DNA of 48,879 bases from Hyphomicrobium sp. Lineage in GTDB: Bacteria > Pseudomonadota > Alphaproteobacteria > Rhizobiales > Hyphomicrobiaceae. Where the stretch lies: the NCBI GenBank assembly GCA_025351425.1, contig JANXVY010000053.1:1-48879 (forward strand). Direction: 5' to 3'. Positions 1-8,108 of the stretch are shown one piece after another (positions within the stretch are counted from its first letter, which is position 1; the number at the start of each line of letters is the position of its first letter). The position numbers and the translations under genes were made by a program. The notes below the pieces were generated by a model. That model ran no database searches. It was given only the letters and a program-made list of their open reading frames with translations, and was not told the DNA's origin.

Positions 1-2
1 TC

Positions 3-125
3 GTCAGGAAGGCAAGAGCACGAAGCATCGACGCGATGGCCGACGCCATCCGTGAGAGCCTGCCGCGTTTCCTGCCCGATGAGTGCCGGAACTACTTCAC
101 CAACTCAGGCTACGCTTCCATTTGA
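3..125 (+). mobile_element. IS630-type transposase, C-terminal end only
   Basis: The reading frame enters from the left edge and stops with TGA at 123-125. Its last residues (DECRNYFTNSGY) match the C-terminal tail seen in IS630-superfamily transposases, which usually reads roughly EECxNYFxxxGY. Only about 40 codons are visible, so it cannot be said whether the element is intact. CTCTA-type sequence (137-151) follows and may hold the right end of the element or a dispersed repeat. The left end lies outside the window. Family assignment rests on the tail motif only. Confidence 0.6.
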
Positions 126-268
126 GGTGAACGCGCTCTAACACGCTCTAGTGGGGCTCGCCCCACACCCCATCGGCGGGACGCCCTCCGAGCCGCCCCT
201 CCTCATGGGACTTCACACTCGAGCGTGCTTGTTTTTTTGCATCGCAAGCTCGCTTGGTCTCAACCGCT
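126..268. repeat. Intergenic repeat debris with GGGGCTCGCCCC hairpin
   Basis: This gap holds two GCTCTA motifs (136-151) and the perfect hairpin GTGGGGC-TC-GCCCCAC at 151-166. Related G/C-rich hairpins lie at 8079-8093 and about 9163-9175. It ends in the CTCTAG (267-272) that gives hemH its stop codon. No gene is visible. The hairpin could end transcription from either side, but there is no T-run, so it is not a standard intrinsic terminator. Confidence 0.5.
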
Positions 269-1330
269 CTAGAGCCAGCCCTGCAATTCGCGGCGGGCGA
301 TGGTCTCTATGACGCGCAGGCCCTCAGGGCTGTCATTTAACGCCGGGAGATAGGCGAACTTTTCGCCGCCGTTGTGCATGAAGATCTCGCGGTTTTCGAC
401 GTCGAGTTCTTCGAGCGTTTCCAGGCAGTCGGCTGAGAATCCGGGCGCCACAAGCGCCAGCCGCTTGGTGCCCTGCTTGGCCAGCGCCTCGACCGTCTTG
501 TCGGTGTAGGGTTGCAGCCAGGGATCGTTACCGAAGCGCGACTGGAAGGTGGTGCGCCAGCGCTCATTTGCGATGCCGAGGCGCTCGCGCAGCAGGCGCG
601 ACGTCTTCTGGCACTGGCAGTGGTAAGGATCGCCCTTGTCCAAATACTTCTGCGGCATGCCGTGGAACGTGGCGAGGATGATCTCGGGCTCGAATTCCAG
701 CTTGGCGAGGCTTGCTTCCATCGAGGTGGCGAGCGCATCGATATAGGCCGGGTCGTCGTGATAGGCGGGCGCCACGCGAACGGCGGGCTGCCAGCGCAAT
801 TTCATCAACGCGCGAAAGGCCTCATCGCAAGCGGTCGCTGTCGTCGCTGCAGCGTAATGGGGATAGAGGGGCACCAGCAAGAGGCGCTCGCAGCCTTGCT
901 CCTGGAGCGCGCGGATGCGGCTTTCGGTCGACGGGTTCGCGTAGCGCATCGCCCAGTCTACGATGATGCGCGGATCGGAGCCCAGGCGCGCGGCGAGCCC
1001 CTCGGCCTGATTGCGCGTGATGGTCTTGAGTGGGCCTTCGTTGCGCTCGTTGTTCCAGATGGTGGCGTAATCCCGCCCCTTGGGACCGGGGCGCTTGGTC
1101 AAAATGATCAGGTTGAGGATCGGCCACCAGATCAGCTGCGGGACCTCGATCACGCGCCGATCGGACAGGAACTGCTTCAGGTAGCGGCGCATGGACCAAT
1201 AATCCGTGCCGTCGGGGGTGCCGAGATTGAGCAGCAGCACGCCGATTCGGCCGGATGCGACCTTGGGGTGGGTTAGCGGCCAATGAGACGTATCGGCCGC
1301 GAAGGCCGTGCGGGGCACCATTTCGTTCAT
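269..1330 (-). CDS. hemH: Ferrochelatase
   Basis: Inserts Fe2+ into protoporphyrin IX, the last step of haem synthesis; the bacterial enzyme is cytoplasmic or membrane-associated. The 353-residue product has the family's GVLLLNLGTP start region (about 29-38), the ATFHGMPQKY segment with the metal-site His at 223, and the C-terminal stretch SADCLETLEELD that carries the conserved glutamate. Length fits proteobacterial ferrochelatases (about 320-360). The ATG at 1330 is followed by a short non-conserved leader. It is transcribed away from the CHAD gene 129 bases upstream, which lies on the same strand and could share a transcript. Its TAG stop is formed by a CTCTAG repeat end, so the last codons may have been replaced when the repeat arrived. 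Confidence 0.96.
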   Translation of the reverse strand: MNEMVPRTAFAADTSHWPLTHPKVASGRIGVLLLNLGTPDGTDYWSMRRYLKQFLSDRRVIEVPQLIWWPILNLIILTKRPGPKGRDYATIWNNERNEGPLKTITRNQAEGLAARLGSDPRIIVDWAMRYANPSTESRIRALQEQGCERLLLVPLYPHYAAATTATACDEAFRALMKLRWQPAVRVAPAYHDDPAYIDALATSMEASLAKLEFEPEIILATFHGMPQKYLDKGDPYHCQCQKTSRLLRERLGIANERWRTTFQSRFGNDPWLQPYTDKTVEALAKQGTKRLALVAPGFSADCLETLEELDVENREIFMHNGGEKFAYLPALNDSPEGLRVIETIARRELQGWL

Positions 1331-1459
1331 TGCGATCTCCTAGTGCTCTTTTGGACCGCAACAATGACGGCGGCAAGACCTGCCGGTTCAACGGTTCGAA
1401 GGGGGTGATGGATCAGAGCCAGCCTGTTGGGCGGGCCGCGCAGGCGGACGCGCTGCGTC

Positions 1460-2464
1460 TCATGCGGGGGCCGGCGTGGCGTGGGCGTGCGCTTCGTCGT
1501 GGGCCTCGAGCGCCGAAATCCAATACAGCTTCATGCGCTCGGCGAAAGCGTCGGCGCTTTCAGCAAACAACCGGCGGCCGAGGGTGTGCGCGGTGCGGCG
1601 CAGATTCTCCTGGCGTCCGGTTGCGAAGGCCAGTGCCAGCTTGCGCTGCGCCGGAGTGAGGGTCAACTTGCGATCGCCGGGGGCGTGAGATGCCAACTTC
1701 TTCTCCGCGCCTTTTCGGGCGGCGGTCTGGGTCGCGGTTTCGCCTTGGCCGGACAGGGTTTCCATCATGACGGCGATGTCGTGGTCCTCGCCGAGCAGGT
1801 TCGACAAGTGCCGCGCAGTCGACACGCGGGCGCCGATCAGTTCGGGCCAGGCCGGTGACAGCAGCGCCATGTGGCGCCAATGGGCTTGCACGCGCTTGCG
1901 GTATTCGTGGATCGAGTCGCTGTCGAGTTTCTCAAAGGCGTGGTCGAAGGCGCGGCTGGCTTGGCGGTAGGCGCGGGCAAGGCCTTCCCAGGCCGTGTCG
2001 AAGCTCGAACCGTCCAGTGGGAGGCTCACCATGGCCGCGCGGGCCTCATCAAGGGCCACGAGGGATTTCTGGATGACCGCCGAGTGCTGGTCGCCAGCCG
2101 CTGCGGACCCGCCATGGGCCAGGCGCGTACGGGCGGCGGTGAAGGCCGTCTTGGTGCGGCCGGTGGCTGCGCCCTCCAGTTTATGGACGGTGTCCATCAG
2201 CACCTTGCGGTCGCGCGCTTCGGCGAGTAGGCGGCCGATATCGCGATAACGGGCGTTTTCGGTCCGGTAGACCTCATCGCCAAGGCCGGGGCGGGCGAGG
2301 CGCAACAGCGCGCGGATGCGTTTCAACCCCTTGCGCGTCGTGTGGATCGAGGTGGCGGCATCCTCAGCCGAATTCAGCTGTTCGATTACGCGGTCGATTT
2401 GCTGGAGGCCTATGCGTCGCACGCCATCGTCGAAGGCTTCGGACAGCTTGAAACGATAGGCCAT
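1460..2464 (-). CDS. CHAD domain-containing protein
   Basis: The 334-residue product is a CHAD protein (conserved histidine alpha-helical domain). Visible signs are the N-terminal SIHTTRKGLKRIRALLRLARP segment containing the basic HxxRKxxKRxR pattern, and a second half-repeat with SIHEYRKRVQAHWRHM, giving the two-fold helical repeat typical of CHAD. Family members bind polyphosphate through these basic helices and several localise to polyphosphate granules. No CYTH domain is fused. The window also encodes Ppk1 and Ppx, though 40 kb away, so a polyphosphate link here is inference. It begins at ATG 2464; the 128-base gap to thiG shows no clear signal. Confidence 0.9.
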   Translation of the reverse strand: MAYRFKLSEAFDDGVRRIGLQQIDRVIEQLNSAEDAATSIHTTRKGLKRIRALLRLARPGLGDEVYRTENARYRDIGRLLAEARDRKVLMDTVHKLEGAATGRTKTAFTAARTRLAHGGSAAAGDQHSAVIQKSLVALDEARAAMVSLPLDGSSFDTAWEGLARAYRQASRAFDHAFEKLDSDSIHEYRKRVQAHWRHMALLSPAWPELIGARVSTARHLSNLLGEDHDIAVMMETLSGQGETATQTAARKGAEKKLASHAPGDRKLTLTPAQRKLALAFATGRQENLRRTAHTLGRRLFAESADAFAERMKLYWISALEAHDEAHAHATPAPA

Positions 2465-2592
2465 GGGGAAATTGTCAGATCTCGAGGCACGGGTTGCGGG
2501 CTCAATTTAGTATCGCCGCGCGCGAAAGCAACTACCGTGTGAGGAATAGTCGGATCGTGGTTGCGACGGTGGTGCCTGCCTTAGACGGGTGC

Positions 2593-3426
2593 CTACTTCG
2601 CGGCGGGAGTGTGGAACGGGGTGCCAACCACGGGGGTCGAGGGCTCGGCTAGGTCGCGGGGCGCCATCAGCCCGGCCAGATAGGCCGTGCGGCCCGCCGC
2701 GATCGCCTGGGCGAAGGCCGCCGCCATGCGGGGCGGATCGGCGGCCTTGGCGACCGCCGTGTTCAACAGGCAGGCATCAAAGCCCAATTCCATCGCGGCG
2801 GCTGCGTGGGAGGGCGCACCCAGGCCCGCATCGACCACCAAAGGCACGTTGGGCACGTGGGCGCGGAGCAGGCGTAGCCCGTAAGCGTTATTCAGGCCGC
2901 GGCCACTTCCGATCGGAGAGCCCCACGGCATCAGCACTTCGCAGCCCGCGCGCAGCAGGCGCTCGGCCACGGAGAGATCTTCCGTCGTATAGGGAAAGAC
3001 CTTGAAGCCGTCGCGCGCAAGGCTGGCGGCGGCCTCGACGAGGCCGAAGACTTCGGGCTGGAGGGTGTCGTCGTTGGCGATCACTTCGAGCTTGATCCAG
3101 TTGGTTTCAAACAGCTCGCGCGCCATGTGGGCGGTGGTGATGGCTTCCTTGGCCGAGTGGCATCCAGCCGTGTTGGGCAGCACTCGCACCCCCATGTCCT
3201 TGACCAGGTCCATGAAGCGCTCGCCAGTGCGGCCGCGCGCCTGCTCGCGGCGCAACGACACGGTGACGAGGCCGGCTTGCGCTGCACGCACGCTTTCAGC
3301 CAGCACGGCGGGCGAGGGGTAAAGTGCCGTGCCCAGCATCAGGCGGGAGGGCAGAGTTTCGCCGTAGACCGTGAAGGGTGCGGGTTGCGCGGTTGGGCGC
3401 GGGCTAGACGGGGGCAGGGCATTCAT
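2593..3426 (-). CDS. thiG: Thiazole synthase
   Basis: Forms the thiazole phosphate of thiamine from 1-deoxy-xylulose 5-phosphate, the ThiS thiocarboxylate and dehydroglycine. The 277-residue product shows the ThiG barrel: GTALYPSP near the start, the VTVSLRR strand, [12 protein letters not shown], the Schiff-base lysine K112 in [20 protein letters not shown] and [12 protein letters not shown]. The frame stays open another 56 codons upstream to 3594, but that part looks non-conserved, proline-rich and hairpin-rich; the ATG at 3426 gives the usual family N-terminus. ThiS lies upstream on the same strand; thiO is farther away at 8.1 kb. The C-terminal tail after MAPRDLA is somewhat extended. Confidence 0.94.
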   Translation of the reverse strand: MNALPPSSPRPTAQPAPFTVYGETLPSRLMLGTALYPSPAVLAESVRAAQAGLVTVSLRREQARGRTGERFMDLVKDMGVRVLPNTAGCHSAKEAITTAHMARELFETNWIKLEVIANDDTLQPEVFGLVEAAASLARDGFKVFPYTTEDLSVAERLLRAGCEVLMPWGSPIGSGRGLNNAYGLRLLRAHVPNVPLVVDAGLGAPSHAAAAMELGFDACLLNTAVAKAADPPRMAAAFAQAIAAGRTAYLAGLMAPRDLAEPSTPVVGTPFHTPAAK

Positions 3427-3594
3427 AGGGGGCGAAACCTTTTCGAGCGGCAAGCGAGCATCGGGCGACGAGGATGGGTTGGGTGGGGTTGGAGACCATG
3501 GCTCCGACCCCCGGTGCTCCCCATGACGTTTAAGCCTAGCAGGGGTGCGCCCTGATGCGTAGCCCTGCTGCGCAGGGACAGGGAGGGCAAGCAA
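3427..3594 (-). other. Hairpin-rich spacer between thiS and thiG
   Basis: The frame of thiG is open through this 168-base spacer, but the encoded sequence looks like translated spacer. It contains three nested palindromes: CCCTGC-TGC-GCAGGG (3563-3577), CAGGG-GTGCG-CCCTG (3540-3554) and an imperfect GGAG/CTCC palindrome around CCATGG (about 3491-3505). thiS and thiG are usually adjacent, so this is probably a repeat insertion or an mRNA-processing or attenuation element. I cannot tell which. Confidence 0.45.
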
Positions 3595-3816
3595 TCAGCC
3601 GCCTTGGCGGGCGGTGACGATTTCGATGCGGTCGCCGGATTTCAACGCGGTCTCTTTGCGGCGGGCGGCCGGAACGAAGTCGCCGTTAAGGGCGGTGGCC
3701 AGTCTGGCTTCGCCAAAGCCCAGATCGTGCACCACGTCTGCCAGGTTAGCTGCCGTCACCTGTTGGGGTTCGCCGTTGATCGTCACGTCGCGTGGTGCTG
3801 GCATAGGTGAGGGCAT
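3595..3816 (-). CDS. thiS: Sulfur carrier protein ThiS
   Basis: Small ubiquitin-like protein, 73 residues, ending in the essential Gly-Gly (TARQGG) that is adenylated by ThiF and converted to a thiocarboxylate to donate sulfur to ThiG. The beta-grasp pattern is visible: VTINGEP start, LADVVHDLGF helix, ALNGDFVPAARR and SGDRIEIV. ATG 3816 is used here; ATG at 3804 would give 69 residues and is equally plausible. thiG follows after a 168-base spacer. I see no TPP riboswitch immediately upstream, so the regulated promoter may have been lost or lie beyond the inserted region. Confidence 0.9.
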   Translation of the reverse strand: MPSPMPAPRDVTINGEPQQVTAANLADVVHDLGFGEARLATALNGDFVPAARRKETALKSGDRIEIVTARQGG

Positions 3817-3930
3817 TGGGGGCCTTGCTCATGGGGGCGGCGCGGCGGGCTGGTTTGCTATCGTTATCTAATGCCCCTCACAGCTTCGCACCAGAGGCAA
3901 CCGCGCGCACCGGCCCAGCCGCCAGATTGA

Positions 3931-4152
3931 TCCGCAAGGCCCCACCGCGCCGAAATCGGCGCGTTCGAGGACTGGTGGGTCCGGCTCAAGGCGCACCATC
4001 GTTAGGCCCCAGCATCGCCGCGATGCTGGGCCGGCCAAACTCAGAAAGGGCCTGAAACAGGAGGGCCTGGACCTGCTGGAGCAGGCCAGAGAGAAGCTCA
4101 CGGAGCTCAAAAAAAGCCGCAGCCTGCGAAGAAGGCGGGACGCAGTGGCTGA
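3931..4152 (+). pseudogene. Decayed coding remnant of unknown family
   Basis: Between thiS and the acyltransferase fusion, pieces of protein-like sequence lie in different plus frames. One reads AEIGAFEDWWVRLKAHHR then stops (4003-4005). After a hairpin (4008-4030) a second reads LRKGLKQEGLDLLEQARE and KLTELKK. A step back of one base at the A7 run (about 4111) gives KKPQPAKKAGRSG and a stop at 4150-4152, a Lys/Ala-rich tail like many real C-termini. This looks like one gene broken by an inserted palindrome and a frameshift. The family is not recognised and the remnant may be coincidental. Confidence 0.3.
4008..4030. repeat. Perfect 10-bp hairpin
   Basis: CCCAGCATCG (4008-4017), loop CCG, CGATGCTGGG (4021-4030). 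It sits between the two parts of the broken coding remnant, and could be the insertion that broke it or a terminator-like element without a T-run. Confidence 0.5.
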
Positions 4153-4196
4153 TCATTGTCGAGGCTGAACTTGAGCGGGTTGCGTCCACAGTCCCT

Positions 4197-4284
4197 TGAA
4201 CTTTGTTCATGGATGCGCTATGTCTGATGTGAACTTAGTTCACGCCGACTTGGGGCGGCTAGCCCGAAACGTGAACTTTGTTGA
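4197..4284. promoter_or_regulatory. Array of three operator-like palindromes
   Basis: Three near-identical palindromes with half-sites TGAAC and GTTCA separated by three bases: TGAACTTTGTTCA (4197-4209), TGAACTTAGTTCA within GTGAACTTAGTTCAC (4229-4243), and TGAACTTTGTTGA (4272-4284). Core starts are 33 and 42 bases apart, close to whole helical turns. A lone half-site TGAAC is at 4166. Such 13-15 bp inverted repeats are typical of dimeric repressors such as TetR or GntR types. The nearest plus-strand gene is the acyltransferase fusion starting at 4601. No regulator gene is adjacent, and promoter boxes are not clear. Confidence 0.55.
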
Positions 4285-4600
4285 TAGAATCGGTGATGGG
4301 GGACGCTGGGGCGGGCAAACCGTCCAATCGGGAAGACCCGTCAATCGAGAAACCTGGAGACGAGTTGCATGAGCTTTTCCGAAGTTTTCTTTATATTTCC
4401 GTGCGAGCTTTCCGCCGCGAAAGCAAAACGCCTTGTGAAGCGGTGGGAATGAACCGATCCTTTTTCGCCGATCCGCAGATTCAATCCGATTCGGTGTTCC
4501 GGTCCTGCTGTGCGCGACCGATCCGCGCGTCTTCTAGCCGCTCGTGGAAAGATGCCGGCCGTATCCCGTTCTCACCCTGCTTCCCAAGTGGAGCCTAACG

Positions 4601-7600
4601 ATGTTTGCCAAACTGCTTTCGACGCGCCGGTTCTCACCGATCTTCTGGTGCCAGTTCTTCGCCGCGCTCAACGACAACTTCGTCAAAACCGCGCTGACCT
4701 TCCTCATTCTGTACAAGGTCGGGCAGGACGAAGGACAGGTGCTGGTGACGCTGGCTGGAGTGGCGCTAATCGCGCCATTCTTCATTCTATCGGCGCTTGG
4801 GGGCGAGATCGCAGACCGGTTCGACAAGGCGACGATCGCGCAGCGGTTGAAGCTCGCCGAAATTCCGGTGGCGGCTATTGCGGCTGCGGGGTTCTACCTC
4901 TCGTCCGTGCCGCTGCTGTTCGTAGCGCTCGCAGGGCTCGGCATCCTGGCTGCCCTGTTCGGGCCGATCAAATACGGCATCTTGCCGGTGCATCTGGCAA
5001 CCGACGAGCTGTCGCACGGCAACGCACTGATCGAGGGTGCCACGTTTCTCGCGATCCTGCTCGGCACGATTTCGGGCAATTTCATCCTGACCGGCGATGC
5101 CACCCCCAAGGTCAACACCGGTTTCGTGCCCGTCATCGGGGTGGCCATTCTCGCGCTGGCGACACTCTCGTGGATCGCGGCCACATTCATCAAACCGACC
5201 GGTCAGGCGGATCCCGGCTTGAAGATCAATCCCAACCCGGTGTCATCGACGGTCGGGCTCATCCGTGAACTCCGGGCCGACCCCAAGATCTGGCGCGGCG
5301 CGGTCATTGCGGGCTGGTTCTGGGTCGTTGGGGCGCTGACCCTGGCGCTGCTGCCCTCCCTGGTGCGGCACACGCTTGGAGGCGCGCCGTCGGTGTTCAC
5401 GGCGACGCTGCTGACGTTCACCGTATCGATTGCGATCGGCTCGATGCTCGCTGCGATGGCCAGCAAGGCGCGGCCCAATCTCGCGGTCGTACCGGCCGGC
5501 GCAATCTTGATGGGGGGAGCGCTGCTCGCGCTCGCCTGGACCAGCGCCCACTATATGCGCGGGACCGTTCCGCTCGACGCGCTCGACTTCATCGCGCGGC
5601 CGATCGGACATCACGTGCTGCTCGAACTCGCGGTGCTGGCGATCGGCGGCGGGCTGTTCATCGTGCCATCGTTTGCGGCCGTGCAGTCGTGGGCTCCCGA
5701 AGCCGAGCGCGCGCGCATTGTCGCCGGCTGCAACGTGCTGTCGGCGGCATTCATGACAGTTGCAAGCCTCGGGCTCGCCTTGCTGCAGACGATGGGCGTC
5801 GGACTTCCGGTGTTTCTGAGCCTGCTTGGGCTTGCGTGCCTCGGCGTTGCCTACGCCGTGTGGCAGGTGTGGGCGCGCGACATTCTCAAGGATTTCGGTG
5901 CGCTGCTGTTCCGCGCCCTGCTGCGGCTTGAAGTTAAAGGCGAAGAGAACCTTCCCCCGCCCGGCACGCGCGCCATCATCGCGCCCAATCACGTGTCGTT
6001 CCTGGATGCGGCCCTGCTGCATGCGACAATGCCGGGGCACACCACCTACGCCATCGACACGAACATGTCGGAGCGCTCATGGATCAAGCCGTTCCTGGGT
6101 TATGTCAATTGGCACAGCATCGATCCGACGCGGCCGATGGGCATGCGCGACCTCATCAACGGGGTCAAAGGCGGCGAGCAACTCGTTATCTTCCCCGAGG
6201 GGCGGCTGACGACGACCGGCAGCCTGATGAAGGTCTACGACGGCACGGCGCTGATTGCCGACAAGGCAGACGCCGTCGTCGTGCCGGTGCGCATCGAGGG
6301 ACCGGAGCGGGCCAAGCACTGGAGCTATCTGCGGCCTTCGCAGATCCGCAAGGCGTGGTTTCCCAAGACGACGATGACCATCCTGCCCGCCGTCAAGCTG
6401 AACGTCGATCCGGCGTTGCGGGGCAAGGCGCGGCGGCAGGCGGCCGGGGCCGCAATGCAGGACATCATGACCAATGCGGCGGCGGCGACCGCGCCGATCG
6501 AGCGCACGCTGTTCGAGGCGCTCGGGCAAAGCTGCCGCCGGTATGATACCGGCACTCCGATCGTGGAAGATCCGCTCGGCACCAGGCTCACCTACAAGCG
6601 GCTGATCACCGGGGCGCAGGTTCTGGGCGCCAAGATCGCGCCGCTGTCACAACCGGGCGAGGCGGTCGGCGTGCTGCTGCCCAATTCGGCCGGCATCGCG
6701 GTTGTGTTCTTCGCGCTGCAGTCGACGGGCCGGGTGCCGGCGATGCTCAACTTCTCGGGCGGACCCGCGAACGTGGTCTCAGCTTGCAAGACGGCGCAGG
6801 TCAAGATCGTTCTCACCTCGCGGGTGTTCATCGAGAAGGCGCGGCTTAGCGCGCTGATCGAAGCACTCGAGCCGGTCGTGCGCATCGTCTACCTCGACGA
6901 CGTGCGGCCGACGATTACGCTTCGTGACAAGATCGCGGGCGTGCTCGCCGGGTCCAAGCCGCAGGTTCAGCGCAAGCCCGACGACCCGGCGGCGATCCTG
7001 TTCACGTCGGGCTCAGAAGGCACACCCAAAGGTGTCGTGCTCTCGCATAAGAATTTCCTGGCCAACGTCTACCAGGTGCTGACGCGGATGGACGTCAACG
7101 GCGAGGACAAGGTGTTCAACGCGCTGCCGGCGTTCCACTCGTTCGGGCTCACGGGCGGTTGCATCATGCCGATCATCGGCGGCATTCCGGTGCATCTCTA
7201 CCCTTCGCCGCTGCACTACAGAATCGTGCCCGAACTCACCTACCAGACCAACGCGACCATCCTGTTTGGTACAGATACCTTCCTGTTCGGCTACGGGCGG
7301 GCGGCGCACCCCTATGACATGTCGAAGGTGCGGATGGTCGTTTCGGGCGCGGAGGCGGTCAAGGATCGCACCCGGGCGATCTACATGGAAAAATTCGGCG
7401 TGCGCATCCTCGAAGGCTACGGCGTCACCGAAGCCGCACCCGTCGTGTCCGTCAACACGCCGATGGCGAACAAGTCGGGCACCGTCGGCCGGCTCTCGCC
7501 GCTGCTGGAGGCGCGGCTCGACCCCGTCGCGGGCGTGCACGACGGCGGACGCCTGATGCTGCGCGGGCCCAACATCATGCTCGGCTATTACCGCGCAGAA

Positions 7601-8041
7601 AAGCCCGGCGTGCTGGAGGCCCCGGAAGAAGGCTGGTATGATACCGGCGATATCGTCGCCATCGACGGCCAAGGCTATCTCACCATCAAGGGGCGGCTGA
7701 AGCGGTTTGCCAAGATCGGCGGCGAGATGATTTCGCTCGCCGCGGTCGAGGCCATCGCATCCGACCTGTGGCCGGGCGTGATCACGGTCGTGGTTGCACA
7801 GCCCGACGCGCGCAAGGGCGAGAAGCTGCTGCTGCTCACGACGGATGCCAAGTGCACCCGCGCCGACTTCCAGCAGTTCGCCAAGGCGCGCGGGGCAACC
7901 GACCTGATGATGCCAGCCGAGGTGCTCGTTCTCGACAAGATCCCGCTGCTGGGATCGGGCAAGCCCGATTTCGTCACCGCCACGAAATTGACGGCCGAGA
8001 TATTGGCGCGGCGGGCCGCGCTCAGCGTGCCGGCTGCTTGA
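4601..8041 (+). CDS. aas: LplT-PlsC-acyl-ACP synthetase fusion (lysophospholipid flippase and acyltransferase)
   Basis: The 1146-residue protein joins three activities of lysophospholipid repair. Residues about 1-410 are an LplT-type major-facilitator transporter (SPIFWCQFFAALNDNF start, about 12 hydrophobic segments). About 440-640 is a PlsC acyltransferase with NHVSFLD (463-469, the HX4D motif) and FPEGRLTTTG (from 531). About 650-1140 is an AMP-binding acyl-ACP synthetase with FTSGSEGTPKG (801-811), YDTGD (1013-1017) and the KRFAKIGGEM hinge. Known fusions of this order bring lysophospholipid inward and re-acylate it. ATG 4601 has GGAG ten bases upstream; an earlier in-frame ATG (4544) adds a non-conserved leader. 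Three operator-like palindromes lie 320-400 bases upstream. It stands alone, convergent with thiO. The gene symbol is by analogy. Confidence 0.93.
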   Translation: MFAKLLSTRRFSPIFWCQFFAALNDNFVKTALTFLILYKVGQDEGQVLVTLAGVALIAPFFILSALGGEIADRFDKATIAQRLKLAEIPVAAIAAAGFYLSSVPLLFVALAGLGILAALFGPIKYGILPVHLATDELSHGNALIEGATFLAILLGTISGNFILTGDATPKVNTGFVPVIGVAILALATLSWIAATFIKPTGQADPGLKINPNPVSSTVGLIRELRADPKIWRGAVIAGWFWVVGALTLALLPSLVRHTLGGAPSVFTATLLTFTVSIAIGSMLAAMASKARPNLAVVPAGAILMGGALLALAWTSAHYMRGTVPLDALDFIARPIGHHVLLELAVLAIGGGLFIVPSFAAVQSWAPEAERARIVAGCNVLSAAFMTVASLGLALLQTMGVGLPVFLSLLGLACLGVAYAVWQVWARDILKDFGALLFRALLRLEVKGEENLPPPGTRAIIAPNHVSFLDAALLHATMPGHTTYAIDTNMSERSWIKPFLGYVNWHSIDPTRPMGMRDLINGVKGGEQLVIFPEGRLTTTGSLMKVYDGTALIADKADAVVVPVRIEGPERAKHWSYLRPSQIRKAWFPKTTMTILPAVKLNVDPALRGKARRQAAGAAMQDIMTNAAAATAPIERTLFEALGQSCRRYDTGTPIVEDPLGTRLTYKRLITGAQVLGAKIAPLSQPGEAVGVLLPNSAGIAVVFFALQSTGRVPAMLNFSGGPANVVSACKTAQVKIVLTSRVFIEKARLSALIEALEPVVRIVYLDDVRPTITLRDKIAGVLAGSKPQVQRKPDDPAAILFTSGSEGTPKGVVLSHKNFLANVYQVLTRMDVNGEDKVFNALPAFHSFGLTGGCIMPIIGGIPVHLYPSPLHYRIVPELTYQTNATILFGTDTFLFGYGRAAHPYDMSKVRMVVSGAEAVKDRTRAIYMEKFGVRILEGYGVTEAAPVVSVNTPMANKSGTVGRLSPLLEARLDPVAGVHDGGRLMLRGPNIMLGYYRAEKPGVLEAPEEGWYDTGDIVAIDGQGYLTIKGRLKRFAKIGGEMISLAAVEAIASDLWPGVITVVVAQPDARKGEKLLLLTTDAKCTRADFQQFAKARGATDLMMPAEVLVLDKIPLLGSGKPDFVTATKLTAEILARRAALSVPAA

Positions 8042-8055
8042 ATGCGAGAGGCTAT

Positions 8056-8108
8056 CTGCCGCTCGCGCTCCCCGACCGAGGGGCTCGCCCCTTGGGACCC
8101 TTTACTTG
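8056..8108. repeat. Direct repeat copy A flanking thiO, with hairpin
   Basis: About 50 bp resembling 9141-9190 in the same orientation: both share CTGCC, GCGCTCCC, GGGCTCGCCC, TGGGA and ACTTG in order. The core AGGGGCTCGCCCCT is a perfect hairpin lying between the convergent ends of the acyltransferase fusion and thiO, and may act as a two-way terminator. The last bases overlap the thiO stop. Confidence 0.55.

Noticed and set aside
3817-4300. TPP riboswitch upstream of thiS
   Set aside because: I could not find the CTGAGA and ACCTGATCTGG-like segments in the minus-strand leader.
4278-4598. 106-codon ORF before the acyltransferase fusion
   Set aside because: It has no family features or ribosome site, and it covers the region where the promoter of the fusion must lie.
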